Shown here: positions 1 through 8,409 of the stretch, in pieces
Layout: every line of letters starts with the position of its first letter
How positions within the stretch are numbered: position 1 is the stretch's first letter
Assembly: GCF_002968635.1 (NCBI RefSeq)
Contig: NZ_PVBN01000002.1
Coordinates: 124,001-188,000 of the forward strand
DNA from: Neorhizobium alkalisoli
GTDB lineage: Bacteria > Pseudomonadota > Alphaproteobacteria > Rhizobiales > Rhizobiaceae
DNA: 64,000 bases
Direction: 5' to 3'
Notes under the pieces: generated by a model
Databases searched by the model: none
Told to the model about the DNA's origin: nothing
Seen by the model: the letters and a program-made list of their open reading frames with translations, nothing else
Program-made: the position numbers and the translations under genes

Positions 1-2
1 CG

Positions 3-1316
3 TCGCTCGGCAAGAGGGTGGCGATCGCGGAGGAATACCGCTTCGGCGGCACCTGCGTCATCCGCGGATGTGTGCCGAAAAAGCTGTTCGTCTACGCCTC
101 GCAATATCATGAACATTTCGAGGATGCCGCGGGCTACGGCTGGGAAGTCGGGACGAGTACCTTCGATTGGAAGAAGCTCATCGCTGCCAAGGACAAGGAA
201 ATCGCTCGCCTCGAGGGCCTCTATCGTCGCGGCCTCGAAAACAACGGCGCCGAGATCCTCGAAACCCGCGCCGAAATGGTCGATGCCCATACGGTGCGGC
301 TGGTGAAAACCGGCACGACGGTGACGGCGGAAAAGATCGTCATCGCGACCGGCGGAGCGCCCAATCCGCATGTGGCGCTGCCTGGACACGAACTCTGCAT
401 CTCCTCGAACGAGGCCTTCCATCTGCCTGAACTGCCGCGCTCGATCCTGATTGCGGGCGGCGGCTACATCGCAGTCGAATTCGCCAACATCTTCCATGGC
501 CTCGGCGTCGACACCACACTCATCTATCGCGGCAAGGAGATCCTGTCGCGTTTCGACCAGGACATGCGCCAGAGCCTGCACAAGGCGATGGTCGAAAAAG
601 GCATTCGCATCGTGCTGACGGATGTCATCGAAGAGGTGACCAAGGCGCCCGCCGGGGGCCTCGTGGCAAGGACGCTTTGCGGCGAAACCATCGCGGTCGA
701 TACCGTGATGCTGGCGCTCGGCCGAGATCCGAACACCACCGGCCTTGGGCTGGAAGCGGCGGGCGTGGAGGTGAACGAGCGTGGGGCGATCGTCGTCGAC
801 GAATATTCCCGCACGAGCGTCCCGCATATCTATGCGCTCGGCGATGTCACCGATCGGGTACAGCTGACGCCGGTGGCGATCCACGAAGCCATGTGCTTCA
901 TCGAGACGGCCTTCAGGGACAATCCGACGGCCCCTGATCACGACCTGATCGCGACCGCCGTCTTCTCGCAGCCGGAGATCGGCACCGTCGGTCTGTCGGA
1001 AGAGGCGGCAGCCAAGCGCTATCCGGAACTGGAAGTCTATCGTGCCGAGTTTCGCCCGATGAAGGCGGCGCTTTCCGGGCGGGCGGAGAAGATGATCATG
1101 AAACTGGTGGTCGACGCGGCAAGCCGCAAGGTCGTCGGCGCCCATGTGCTCGGGCATGATGCAGGCGAGATGGCCCAGCTTCTCGGTATCTCCCTGAAGG
1201 CGGGCGTGACCAAGGACGATTTCGATCGTACAATGGCCGTCCATCCGACGGCAGCGGAAGAACTCGTCACGATGTATAATCCGAGCTATCGGGTCAGAGA
1301 CGGCGAGCGTATCTAG
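3..1316 (+). CDS. gor: Glutathione-disulfide reductase, 5' end outside window
   Basis: Flavoprotein that reduces glutathione disulfide with NADPH in the cytosol. The first visible in-frame codon is at position 3 and the reading continues to TAG at 1314-1316. The N-terminal Rossmann FAD fingerprint lies before the window. The redox-active pair is visible as GGTCVIRGCVPKK, the CxxxxC disulfide of this family. An NADPH-binding GGGYIAVEFA segment, the second FAD contact ALGDV and the C-terminal catalytic HPTAAEE follow in the expected order. A GTG at 18 is in frame, but it lies just before the disulfide motif and would delete the FAD domain, so it is not the start. The stop codon is embedded in an intergenic palindromic repeat. 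Identity is clear; dihydrolipoamide and mercuric reductases are less likely given the CVIRGC spacing and the total order. Confidence 0.95.
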   Translation, partial: SLGKRVAIAEEYRFGGTCVIRGCVPKKLFVYASQYHEHFEDAAGYGWEVGTSTFDWKKLIAAKDKEIARLEGLYRRGLENNGAEILETRAEMVDAHTVRLVKTGTTVTAEKIVIATGGAPNPHVALPGHELCISSNEAFHLPELPRSILIAGGGYIAVEFANIFHGLGVDTTLIYRGKEILSRFDQDMRQSLHKAMVEKGIRIVLTDVIEEVTKAPAGGLVARTLCGETIAVDTVMLALGRDPNTTGLGLEAAGVEVNERGAIVVDEYSRTSVPHIYALGDVTDRVQLTPVAIHEAMCFIETAFRDNPTAPDHDLIATAVFSQPEIGTVGLSEEAAAKRYPELEVYRAEFRPMKAALSGRAEKMIMKLVVDAASRKVVGAHVLGHDAGEMAQLLGISLKAGVTKDDFDRTMAVHPTAAEELVTMYNPSYRVRDGERI

Positions 1317-1418
1317 AGCAATTCCTGGAAAAGCGCGAAGCGGTTTTCCGTCCGGAATTGCGTCAAAACGAAAAGACAGAGCACCTCCGTGACTCGCAGA
1401 AAGACGGAAATGCTCTAG
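1313..1418. repeat. Rhizobial intergenic palindromic repeat
   Basis: The element is bounded by CTAGAGCA (1313-1320) and its exact complement TGCTCTAG (1411-1418). Inside are a GGAAAA...TTTTCC hairpin and a TTCCG-TC-CGGAA palindrome. Sequences of this type are scattered between genes in Rhizobiaceae (RIME-like mosaic elements); the assignment to that group is from memory. It supplies the gor stop codon and may act as transcript terminator or RNA stabiliser for gor. Confidence 0.7.
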
Positions 1419-1424
1419 GGCCTC

Positions 1425-1500
1425 GGGCGGCTATGCAAACCCTCTATTAAGGTTTATAAGCCGCCCCTATTTTAAGGGCGATCGCCCGGCTCGGCCGGGC
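1425..1500 (+). promoter_or_regulatory. Hairpin-rich leader of DAHP synthase gene
   Basis: Three successive dyads lie directly before the DAHP synthase start. Hairpin A pairs GGGCGGCT (1425-1432) with AGCCGCCC (1459-1466), with an inner AAACC/GGTTT. B is the 12-bp perfect palindrome GGGCGATCGCCC (1476-1487). C is GCCCGGC-TCG-GCCGGGC (1484-1500). B and C share bases 1484-1487, so they cannot both form. A five-codon reading frame, MQTLY then stop, lies at 1433-1450 in the loop side of hairpin A. Whether this is a control element for aromatic amino acid supply is inference. Confidence 0.45.
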
Positions 1501-1517
1501 CGTAACAGGTGAGTGAG

Positions 1518-2891
1518 ATGGCACAGAATTGGACCCCGAGCAGTTGGCGGCAGAAACCGATCCAGCAGGTCCCGGAATATCCCGACGAGGCGGCGCTGGC
1601 GGCGACGGAAACTCAGCTCGCGACCTTTCCGCCGCTCGTCTTTGCCGGTGAAGCTCGCCGCCTGAAGAAGCAGCTCGCCAATGTCGCGGAAGGCAATGCC
1701 TTCCTCCTGCAGGGCGGCGACTGCGCCGAAAGCTTCGCCGAACACGGCGCCGACAATATCCGCGACTTCTTCCGGTCCTTCCTGCAGATGGCCGTAGTGC
1801 TGACCTTCGGCGCACAGTTGCCGGTGGTGAAGGTCGGCCGCATCGCCGGACAGTTCGCCAAGCCCCGCTCGTCGAACATCGAGAAGCAGGGCGATGTGGA
1901 ACTGCCGTCCTACCGGGGCGACATCATCAACGGCATCGAGTTCACCAAGGACGCCCGCACGCCGAGCCCGGAGCGCCAGCTTGACGCCTACCGCCAGTCG
2001 GCCGCGACCCTGAACCTCTTGCGCGCTTTCGCGATGGGCGGCTACGCAAACCTCGAAAACGTCCACAAGTGGATGCTGGGCTTCGTAAAGGACAGCCCGC
2101 AGGGCGAGCGCTATCGCAAGCTCGCCGATCGCATCAGCGAAACCATGGACTTCATGCAGGCGATCGGGATCAGCTCGGAGAACAATCCGAGCCTGCGCGA
2201 AACGGACTTCTTCACCAGCCACGAAGCGCTGCTGCTTGGTTATGAAGAAGCGCTGACCCGCGTCGATTCGACCTCCGGCGACTGGTACGCCACGTCGGGC
2301 CACATGATCTGGATCGGTGACCGCACGCGCCAGCTCGATCATGCGCATGTGGAATATTTCCGGGGCATCAAGAACCCGATCGGCCTCAAATGCGGCCCGT
2401 CGCTTCAGCCCGACAACCTGATCGAGCTGATCGACGCGCTCAATCCGACCAACGAGGCGGGCCGGCTGACGCTCATCTGCCGTTTTGGCTACGACAAGGT
2501 GGCCGACAGCCTGCCGAAGCTCATCCGCGCCGTCGAGCGGGAAGGCAAGAAGGTCGTCTGGTCCTGCGATCCGATGCATGGCAACACGATCACCTTGAAC
2601 AACTACAAGACGCGGCCTTTCGAGCGCGTCCTGTCGGAAGTAGAAAGCTTCTTCCAGATCCATCGCGCAGAAGGCACCCATCCGGGCGGCATCCACGTCG
2701 AGATGACCGGCAAGGACGTGACCGAATGCACCGGCGGCGCCCGCGCCGTCACCGCCGAGGACCTGCACGACCGCTATCACACCCACTGCGACCCGCGCCT
2801 CAACGCGGACCAGGCGCTCGAACTCGCCTTCCTGCTCGCCGAGCGGATGAAGAGCGGCCGCGACGAGAAGCGCATGGTCGTCAACGGCTGA
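1518..2891 (+). CDS. aroG: Class II 3-deoxy-7-phosphoheptulonate (DAHP) synthase
   Basis: Condenses phosphoenolpyruvate and erythrose 4-phosphate to DAHP, the first step of the shikimate pathway. The 457-residue protein has the class II (plant-type) signature: the N-terminal WTPSSWR, the [11 protein letters not shown] segment, the [19 protein letters not shown] region and the C-terminal ECTGGARA. This is the usual length for the class. The track could begin at GTG 1509, but ATG 1518 gives the family N-terminus [10 protein letters not shown] and sits behind AGGTGAG. The gene stands alone, downstream of gor, preceded by a leader with overlapping hairpins that may regulate it. Class II enzymes lack homology to E. 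coli AroF/G/H, so the symbol is conventional for rhizobia. Confidence 0.95.
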   Translation: MAQNWTPSSWRQKPIQQVPEYPDEAALAATETQLATFPPLVFAGEARRLKKQLANVAEGNAFLLQGGDCAESFAEHGADNIRDFFRSFLQMAVVLTFGAQLPVVKVGRIAGQFAKPRSSNIEKQGDVELPSYRGDIINGIEFTKDARTPSPERQLDAYRQSAATLNLLRAFAMGGYANLENVHKWMLGFVKDSPQGERYRKLADRISETMDFMQAIGISSENNPSLRETDFFTSHEALLLGYEEALTRVDSTSGDWYATSGHMIWIGDRTRQLDHAHVEYFRGIKNPIGLKCGPSLQPDNLIELIDALNPTNEAGRLTLICRFGYDKVADSLPKLIRAVEREGKKVVWSCDPMHGNTITLNNYKTRPFERVLSEVESFFQIHRAEGTHPGGIHVEMTGKDVTECTGGARAVTAEDLHDRYHTHCDPRLNADQALELAFLLAERMKSGRDEKRMVVNG

Positions 2892-3093
2892 GCGAACCAC
2901 CTTTTCCGGCGGCCCGGAACGTTTCCTCGACGGTCCGGGCCGTCGGTTCGATTGCGGATCGGGGACGGCTTCGCGCCGATTCCTCTTTCGTCCTGCGTCG
3001 CAGATGCAGGAACACCGGTCGTGCGGTAGCCTATCGCGCCGCTTCCGTTTCTTTGCTATTGAGCCATCCGGAACAAAAACGGGAGGGTGGTCG

Positions 3094-3720
3094 ATGGCGC
3101 GGAATATTGGCAGGACGCTTCAGGATTTCTGTCGCCCGGACCGGATGGCGCTCGTCGTCTACGACATGCAGGTCGGCATCCTGCGCCAGCTCAAGGAGGG
3201 CGCGGTCATCACGGCGAAGGTGAAGACCGTTTTGGACGCGGCGCGCGCGGCCGGTTTCCCGGTCATCTTTCTTCGTCACCTGTCGATGCCCAAGCCGCTG
3301 ATGGGGCAGTTCCAGATGCGCCAGGCGATGGCCTGGCAGCGGACCGAGGATCCCGATGCCGTGCATCCGTGGTTCCTGCGCGATTCGCCGGGCTTTGCCA
3401 TCGCCCCGGAACTGGAGCCGACCGCCGACGAGGCGGTTCTCGACAAGATCACCTTTTCCGCCTTCGAAGGCACGCCGCTTGCTATCATCCTGCGTGATCT
3501 CGGCCTGAGCTCCTTTGCGATCTGCGGCGTGGCGACCGAAATCGGCATCGATCCGACCGTCCGCCACGGATGCGATCTGGGGCTCGTCCCGATCGTCATC
3601 CGCGACGCCTGCGGAGCGGGGCACGCTGAAGCCGCGGAGCGGGCCATGGAAAATATTGGGTTTATGGGGGACGCGATCATGTCCGATGTGGCACAGATTG
3701 TCGGCTCAATGCGGCAATAA
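3094..3720 (+). CDS. Isochorismatase-family hydrolase lacking the nucleophilic Cys
   Basis: A 208-residue single-domain protein of the isochorismatase-like (cysteine hydrolase) fold. The catalytic Asp is in VVYDMQVG (D24) and the catalytic Lys in VLDKITFSAF (K118). At the place where nicotinamidases and related amidases have Cys (GVATDxC), this protein reads GVATEIGI, with Gly at residue 151. True isochorismatases such as EntB and PhzD also have Gly there, so vinyl-ether or another non-amidase hydrolysis is more likely than amide hydrolysis. ATG 3094 is chosen because GGGAGGGTGG lies just upstream; the longer reading from 3004 adds an untypical basic N-terminus. No siderophore or phenazine gene is nearby, so the substrate is unknown. 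Confidence 0.82.
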   Translation: MARNIGRTLQDFCRPDRMALVVYDMQVGILRQLKEGAVITAKVKTVLDAARAAGFPVIFLRHLSMPKPLMGQFQMRQAMAWQRTEDPDAVHPWFLRDSPGFAIAPELEPTADEAVLDKITFSAFEGTPLAIILRDLGLSSFAICGVATEIGIDPTVRHGCDLGLVPIVIRDACGAGHAEAAERAMENIGFMGDAIMSDVAQIVGSMRQ

Positions 3721-4029
3721 GGCAACACTTGCTGGGGATTCCCGCCCTCGCGCGGCTGCCCAAGTATTGACTGTCACAGTTTCGCATACCACAAACACCT
3801 TAACGCCATATTTCGGCTAAACTTCTGGCGGCATGCGCTTTTATGTGCACCACCGAAACCAAATCGGGGCGGGCGTAAAGACATTGGTTACCATAATCGT
3901 TCATTCTCACCGGCAGTCCTCAGGCAGTGACCGGTACACATCTTCTTCAGCTGTGTCCTGCCTCGGTTGTAACGGCGGCGACGCGCAAGTGTTCTCCGCC
4001 TGTGTGGGTAACGGTTCGGGTAACAAGTG
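3721..4029. other. 309-bp intergenic stretch, no feature recognised
   Basis: No convincing reading frame, RNA gene or strong terminator is seen. It must hold the promoter of the DUF2778 gene that begins at 4030; no clear -35/-10 pair stands out. Confidence 0.4.
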
Positions 4030-5409
4030 ATGGTGCGTACGGTCCAGGCTTCCGCGAATGGCAAACAGGCACGCAAGGCGCCACAGCGCCGCAAGAAATC
4101 CCGCTCTCTCCTGACGAATGTCGCAGTCGGCATCGGGCTGACGATGGTAACGCTTGTCGGCGCCTCCGTGGTCACCATGGCGACTGCGGTCAAATCCACC
4201 ACCGACGTCAAGTTCGAGATCGCCCTGGCGCAGCCGGTGGCTTTGGCTGCGGCGCCGGCCGTCCCCGCCGAGCGCGAGATCGACGTTTCCAAATTTTCCC
4301 GCCTTTCCGACGGCTCTCCGGCCAGCCCGAAAAGCGGTCGCCTCGCCGGTGCCGATGTCGCGGCGCTCGAAGCGCTGAAGCCGGATCGTTCGAGCGCCCG
4401 GCAGATGCTCGGGGCGGTGCTCGCCAAGGCCAACCGTCACGCCGAGAGCGAAAAGCAGTTTGCAGCCCTTGCAACGCGCCGCCCCGGCGTGGAAGCCATC
4501 CGTGCCGCACTCGCGCCTGCCATGCAGAGCCTCGTGGTCGTGGCGCCGCGTGGCGATGACGCCATGCCGGATCTCATTCAGGATGTCGCGCCCGCCACCT
4601 CCGTTGCGCAACTGAAGGACATGAAGCCGGTCGAGATGGCCGCGCTCGAGGAAACGGCTGTCGAAGACAATGCCGACGCCTTGGAAGAGGCTGCCGTCGA
4701 GGTGACCGAAGAACCGGCGCCCGCCGAAGCCCAGGCGCTTCCGAAGGCCGGCCCGCTTCCGGTCATCCGCCCGTCGACCGCCCTGGCGGGCAAGCCGGCC
4801 AAGCCGAATGCGCTCGCCGCGATTGCCGCCGTCGCGCCGCAGAAGCCGGCCCAGCCTACCGAAGACGACAAGCCGACGGCGCTTGCCTTTGCCAAGCCGG
4901 ACAATCCGATGCGCGACACGCCTGCGCGTCCGGGTCCTGCACCGAAATGGCCGGGAATCGGCACCAAGGTCGCGATCTACGACATCAGCAACGCCGTCGT
5001 TCACATGCCGAACGGCACCAAGCTCGAGGCCCATTCCGGCATCGGCAGCATGCGCGACAACCCGAAATTCACGCATGTGAAGATGCGCGGACCGACGCCT
5101 GCCGGCACCTACAAGCTGTCCATGCGCGAAAAGCTGTTCCACGGGGTGGCCGCGATCCGCCTGACTTCGGTCGACGGCAGGCATCCGCAGAACCGCACCG
5201 GGCTTTTGGCGCACAGCTTTCTGCTGCGGGTGCGCGGCGACTCGCACGGCTGCGTGGCCTTTGCCGACTACGACCGCTTCCTGAAAGCCTTCCAGCGCGG
5301 CGAAATCACCCATATGGTGATCGTGCCCAAGTGGGACGGCAAGCGCCCGGGCAGCGGTGGCGGCGGCGACAACTTCATCGCCAAGCTCTTCAGCGGCAGC
5401 GACGCCTGA
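4030..5409 (+). CDS. DUF2778 / L,D-transpeptidase-like envelope protein
   Basis: A 459-residue protein with a basic N-terminus, one membrane segment at about residues 30-50 (LLTNVAVGIGLTMVTLVG), a long Ala/Pro/Glu-rich region (about 55-300) and a C-terminal catalytic domain. That domain has H395 in AHSFLLR and the S405-H406-G407-C408 motif, as in L,D-transpeptidases. The segment MRGPTPAGTYKLSMREKLFH is typical of DUF2778 proteins, the family that includes the peptidoglycan-acting Tlde1 effectors of type VI secretion. Anchored in the inner membrane, it would act on peptidoglycan in the periplasm. No VgrG, Hcp or immunity gene is adjacent, so a housekeeping wall role is more likely here than secretion. 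ATG 4030 is preferred over the overlapping GTG at 4027. Confidence 0.8.
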   Translation: MVRTVQASANGKQARKAPQRRKKSRSLLTNVAVGIGLTMVTLVGASVVTMATAVKSTTDVKFEIALAQPVALAAAPAVPAEREIDVSKFSRLSDGSPASPKSGRLAGADVAALEALKPDRSSARQMLGAVLAKANRHAESEKQFAALATRRPGVEAIRAALAPAMQSLVVVAPRGDDAMPDLIQDVAPATSVAQLKDMKPVEMAALEETAVEDNADALEEAAVEVTEEPAPAEAQALPKAGPLPVIRPSTALAGKPAKPNALAAIAAVAPQKPAQPTEDDKPTALAFAKPDNPMRDTPARPGPAPKWPGIGTKVAIYDISNAVVHMPNGTKLEAHSGIGSMRDNPKFTHVKMRGPTPAGTYKLSMREKLFHGVAAIRLTSVDGRHPQNRTGLLAHSFLLRVRGDSHGCVAFADYDRFLKAFQRGEITHMVIVPKWDGKRPGSGGGGDNFIAKLFSGSDA

Positions 5410-5547
5410 TCCGGTCCGGCGACCCGACGTAGAAGCTGCCGTTTCGACTGAAGCCAGAAGCATCCGTCGCCTGTTTCCATCTGGATCTTCGGGTCTGACC
5501 CGGGGATCGGCATCCATGAACAGGCAATGCGCCGCTGAATGACCTGA

Positions 5548-5580
5548 CCGGTCGCCGAAGACCGGCCGGCTCCCGTTTCT
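5548..5580. terminator. Hairpin terminator between convergent genes
   Basis: CCGGTC-gccgaa-GACCGG (5548-5565) is followed by a C/T-rich tract ending CGTTTCTT. It sits between the DUF2778 gene and the convergent M20 hydrolase gene. Confidence 0.55.
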
Positions 5581-6726
5581 TCAGCCTAGAATGTCGCGTG
5601 CAACGCGCATGAAAATCCTCGCTCCGATCGGGATCAGGTCGTCCGGAAAATCGTAGTTAGGATTGTGAAGCGCGGGGGAGTTCTCGCCGGCGCCGAGGAA
5701 GAACATCGCGGATTTCGAAGCCTGGCCGAAGCGGCCGAAATCCTCCGAAGCGCGCAGCGCCTCGCCGGGTTCGTGCGACACACCTTCCGAATCCATCGCA
5801 GCCCTCAGCAGGGCAACGGCCTCCGGGGCGTTGTCGCAATGGCTGAAGATGTCGTGATATTCCAGCATGTATTGCAGCCCGCTTTCCGCTGCGGCTTCAT
5901 GCACCAGGCTCTCTGCGGCCTGCGTCAACGCCTCCATGCGGTCGTCGGTCATCGTTCGGAGTGTGACCCAGACTTCGGCATGACCGGGCGCAATGCCGAA
6001 GGCGGGTTCGCCCACCGAGGCATGCGTTACGGTTGCCAGAACCAGGTCTTCCGTCCCGATCGTGCCTTTGCTGAGCGCCGCCAGCGCGGGCATCAGTTTC
6101 GCCACCGCCGGCACGGGCGAAATGCCGGTTTCCGGCATGGAGGCATGCGCGGTGCGGCCCGAAAAGCTGATCTTCAGCCCCCGGGAGGCGCAATTGGCGA
6201 TGCCGTCCTTCAGCCAGACGTGCCCGAGCGGCAGGCCCGGCATGTTGTGGAGCGAAAAGCTGTAGTCGGGCGAAAGCTCGGCGAACCGCGCGTCGGCAAT
6301 CACCGCAGCCGCACCCGCACCCGTCTCCTCGGCCGGCTGGAAGAGCAGGATGACCCGCCCGCGCGCCGGGCGCTCCCGGCCGAATTGGCGTCCGAGTGCT
6401 GCAAGCGTCGCCATATGGCCGTCATGGCCGCACATATGGCCCTTGCCGGGCAGTCGCGAGCGGTGCACTGGCGTGCCCGTCTCCTCGATCGGCAAAGCGT
6501 CGAGTTCGGCACGGAAGAGCAGCGTCGGCCCGGGCGCGCCGCTGTCGTAGATCACCGCCACGCCCGTGCCGCCGAGGCCGGAGATCACCCGGTCCGGGTT
6601 CGTCCCGGCAAGAAAAGCCTGCACTTCGGCAGCCGTCGCGATCTCGTGGCCGGACACCTCCGGCATCGCATGCAGCTTCTGCCGCCATGCGGTGAGCTCG
6701 ATCAGGTCGTGATTGGTAAGATACAT
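5581..6726 (-). CDS. M20-family metallo-amidohydrolase
   Basis: A 381-residue zinc amidohydrolase of the M20D group (hippurate, N-acyl amino acid or indole-acetyl-amino acid hydrolases). Metal-binding elements are seen as CGHDGHMA, EETGAGA and SLHNMPG, with the LRHxMPExSGxE-like N-terminal segment (LHAMPEVSGHE). The dimerisation domain is in the middle of the chain. Start at 6726 follows GGAGG in GAGGAGGCAGC; the reading upstream to 6783 has no family counterpart. The protein is cytosolic, with no signal peptide. The natural substrate cannot be told from sequence. It is divergent from the NmrA-type gene at 6842, with a 115-bp shared promoter region. Confidence 0.88.
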   Translation of the reverse strand: MYLTNHDLIELTAWRQKLHAMPEVSGHEIATAAEVQAFLAGTNPDRVISGLGGTGVAVIYDSGAPGPTLLFRAELDALPIEETGTPVHRSRLPGKGHMCGHDGHMATLAALGRQFGRERPARGRVILLFQPAEETGAGAAAVIADARFAELSPDYSFSLHNMPGLPLGHVWLKDGIANCASRGLKISFSGRTAHASMPETGISPVPAVAKLMPALAALSKGTIGTEDLVLATVTHASVGEPAFGIAPGHAEVWVTLRTMTDDRMEALTQAAESLVHEAAAESGLQYMLEYHDIFSHCDNAPEAVALLRAAMDSEGVSHEPGEALRASEDFGRFGQASKSAMFFLGAGENSPALHNPNYDFPDDLIPIGARIFMRVARDILG

Positions 6727-6841
6727 GCTGCCTCCTCGATGCCGTGCTGAAAGAGAGGTAGCCGGGCAGAGGCAAAGCCGCAAGCCGTGGGGAACAAGGA
6801 GGAGCTCAAGCGATTTTCATCGCAAACCTCAGGAGGCAGTG

Positions 6842-7708
6842 ATGCACATCATTCTCGGCGGAACGGGGCACGTGGGTTCGGCGGCGGCAAAAGCACTTCT
6901 TGCGCGCGGCGAAGCGGTCACCGTCGTTGCGCGCAATGCCGACAGGGCGGAAAGGCTGCGGCAGCTCGGCGCCGAAGTGGCGGTCGCCGATATCCACGAC
7001 ACCGGAGCGCTCCGCCGCATCTTCCGGCGCGGCCGGCGCCTCTACGCCATCAATCCTCCCGCAGCACCGAATACCGACACCGATGCCGAGGAAAAGAAGA
7101 CCATCGCCTCGATCCTCGCGGCGATCGAAGGCTCAGGTCTCGAAAAGATCGTCGGCCATTCCACCTATGGCGCCCGCAAGGGTGAGAAGATCGGCGACCT
7201 CGGCACACTCTACGAGCTGGAGGAAGGCCTGAAACGCCAGCCGATCCCGGCAAGCATCCTGCGTGCCGCCTATTACATGACCAACTGGGACATGAGCCTT
7301 GAAACGGCGCGGGAGAAGGGCGTGCTCAACACGCTCTTTCCGGCGGATTTCCGCCTGCCGATGGTGGCGCCTGAGGATCTGGGAGAGGCCGCCGCCGACC
7401 TGATGACCGAGCCCGCCGGCGAGACCCGCTTGCTCTACGTCGAAGGCCCCGAGCGCTACACCCCGGCCGATGTCGCGGCCGCCCTTTCGGACCGGTTCGA
7501 AAGGTCCGTCAAGGTCATCACCACGCCGCCCGAGAGATGGGAAAAAACCTACCGCTCCCTCGGCTTCTCCGCCAAAGCCGCCAAATCCTATACCGGCATG
7601 ACGGCCCTCGCGATGGACACCCCCGTGCCGCCGATCAGCAAGGTGCGGAGGGGGAGGGTGGGGCTCACGAGATATCTGGAGATGTCACCAAAATATCTTC
7701 GTGACTGA
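6842..7708 (+). CDS. NmrA/SDR-type NAD(P)-binding protein
   Basis: A 288-residue atypical short-chain dehydrogenase-like protein. The dinucleotide fold begins at once with MHIILGGTGHVGSAAAKALL and continues with VVARNADRAERL, a typical NmrA-type NADP pocket. There is no clear YxxxK catalytic pair, so it may be a reductase or a redox-sensing binder. ATG 6842 follows AGGAGG. The last residues (LEMSPKYLRD) overlap, by 44 bp and head-on, the AT-rich islet gene that follows. The original C-terminus may have been replaced at the insertion junction, which is inference from the base-composition change at about 7690. Confidence 0.8.
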   Translation: MHIILGGTGHVGSAAAKALLARGEAVTVVARNADRAERLRQLGAEVAVADIHDTGALRRIFRRGRRLYAINPPAAPNTDTDAEEKKTIASILAAIEGSGLEKIVGHSTYGARKGEKIGDLGTLYELEEGLKRQPIPASILRAAYYMTNWDMSLETAREKGVLNTLFPADFRLPMVAPEDLGEAAADLMTEPAGETRLLYVEGPERYTPADVAAALSDRFERSVKVITTPPERWEKTYRSLGFSAKAAKSYTGMTALAMDTPVPPISKVRRGRVGLTRYLEMSPKYLRD

Positions 7709-8409
7709 AATCGGCCCAGTCAATTTTTCCGGAGAAATCGGCTAGGCAATCTGGATCAAAGTCTAAATGAATATCTTCGCGCAGGAGTTTTTCATGTTTT
7801 ATTATTGTCGGGCATTCATGTTGATCTGTGTTGCCCATATTTACGAATAGTATATTTCCGTTAATAAGTATCGCATGCTGCCAGAAGCGGTTCCACATCC
7901 ATTGATGGTCAACCCGCATAGATTGAAGAACAGTATATACTGTCGAGGGGGCATCATTTCGATCGGGAATTTGTCCGAACAAGGAAAATTCATGCAGAAT
8001 TTTATGAGTCTGCTCGTGAATCAGCTCGATTCTCGATATGTCCTCTAACGTCGTTTCCGAGATCTAGGTTCCAGCACTCTGTACTATCGTCAGCATTCGG
8101 TTGTTGAGTCAGTCGTGCATGTCGAGGAAAGTGAAGCTTATTACCTGTGGCTAGGGATCTAAGAACAGCACCGACCTGATATCCCTTTAATGACTTTGGG
8201 ATCGCACCCGTTTCCAAACCTGACGCTGCGAGGCACATATATGAAATCATTTCGCAGATCTTGCGAAACTGAAGGGCTGCATTCTCAATATGAATTAAAG
8301 ACGCTTCTTGCGCCCATAGTTGTCGGCGAGAGCTCATGAGACGTATTTTTAGGAACCAGGCCCCGAGAACGTAACGCTCAATAAGCTCCTTTTGACCTAG
8401 TTGCCTCAC
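7665..8409 (-). pseudogene. AT-rich islet gene, unknown function, apparent +1 frameshift
   Basis: Two minus-strand frames read as one protein. The upstream frame runs 8409-8002 with EYM-poor but coherent sequence such as LQFRKICEMISYMCLAAS. The downstream frame is open from 8063 to 7665 and begins naturally as ISETTLEDISRIELIHEQ, continuing through KILHEFSLFGQ. The change of frame lies in or near GAACCTAGATCTCGG (about 8060-8075) and needs one base skipped. Together they would give roughly 220-245 residues. The region is visibly richer in A+T than both neighbours. Possible starts are GTG 8409, which overlaps the uvrD stop, and ATG 8337. The LxFRKIxE segment and the later LHEF/WNRFWQHAILI segment recall an accessory-genome family of hypothetical proteins; that likeness is from memory. 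A sequencing error rather than a true frameshift is possible. Confidence 0.55.

Noticed and set aside
3907..5517. 536-residue minus-strand frame opposite the DUF2778 gene
   Set aside because: Arg/His/Gly-rich antisense shadow of a gene with a clear catalytic domain and proper start.
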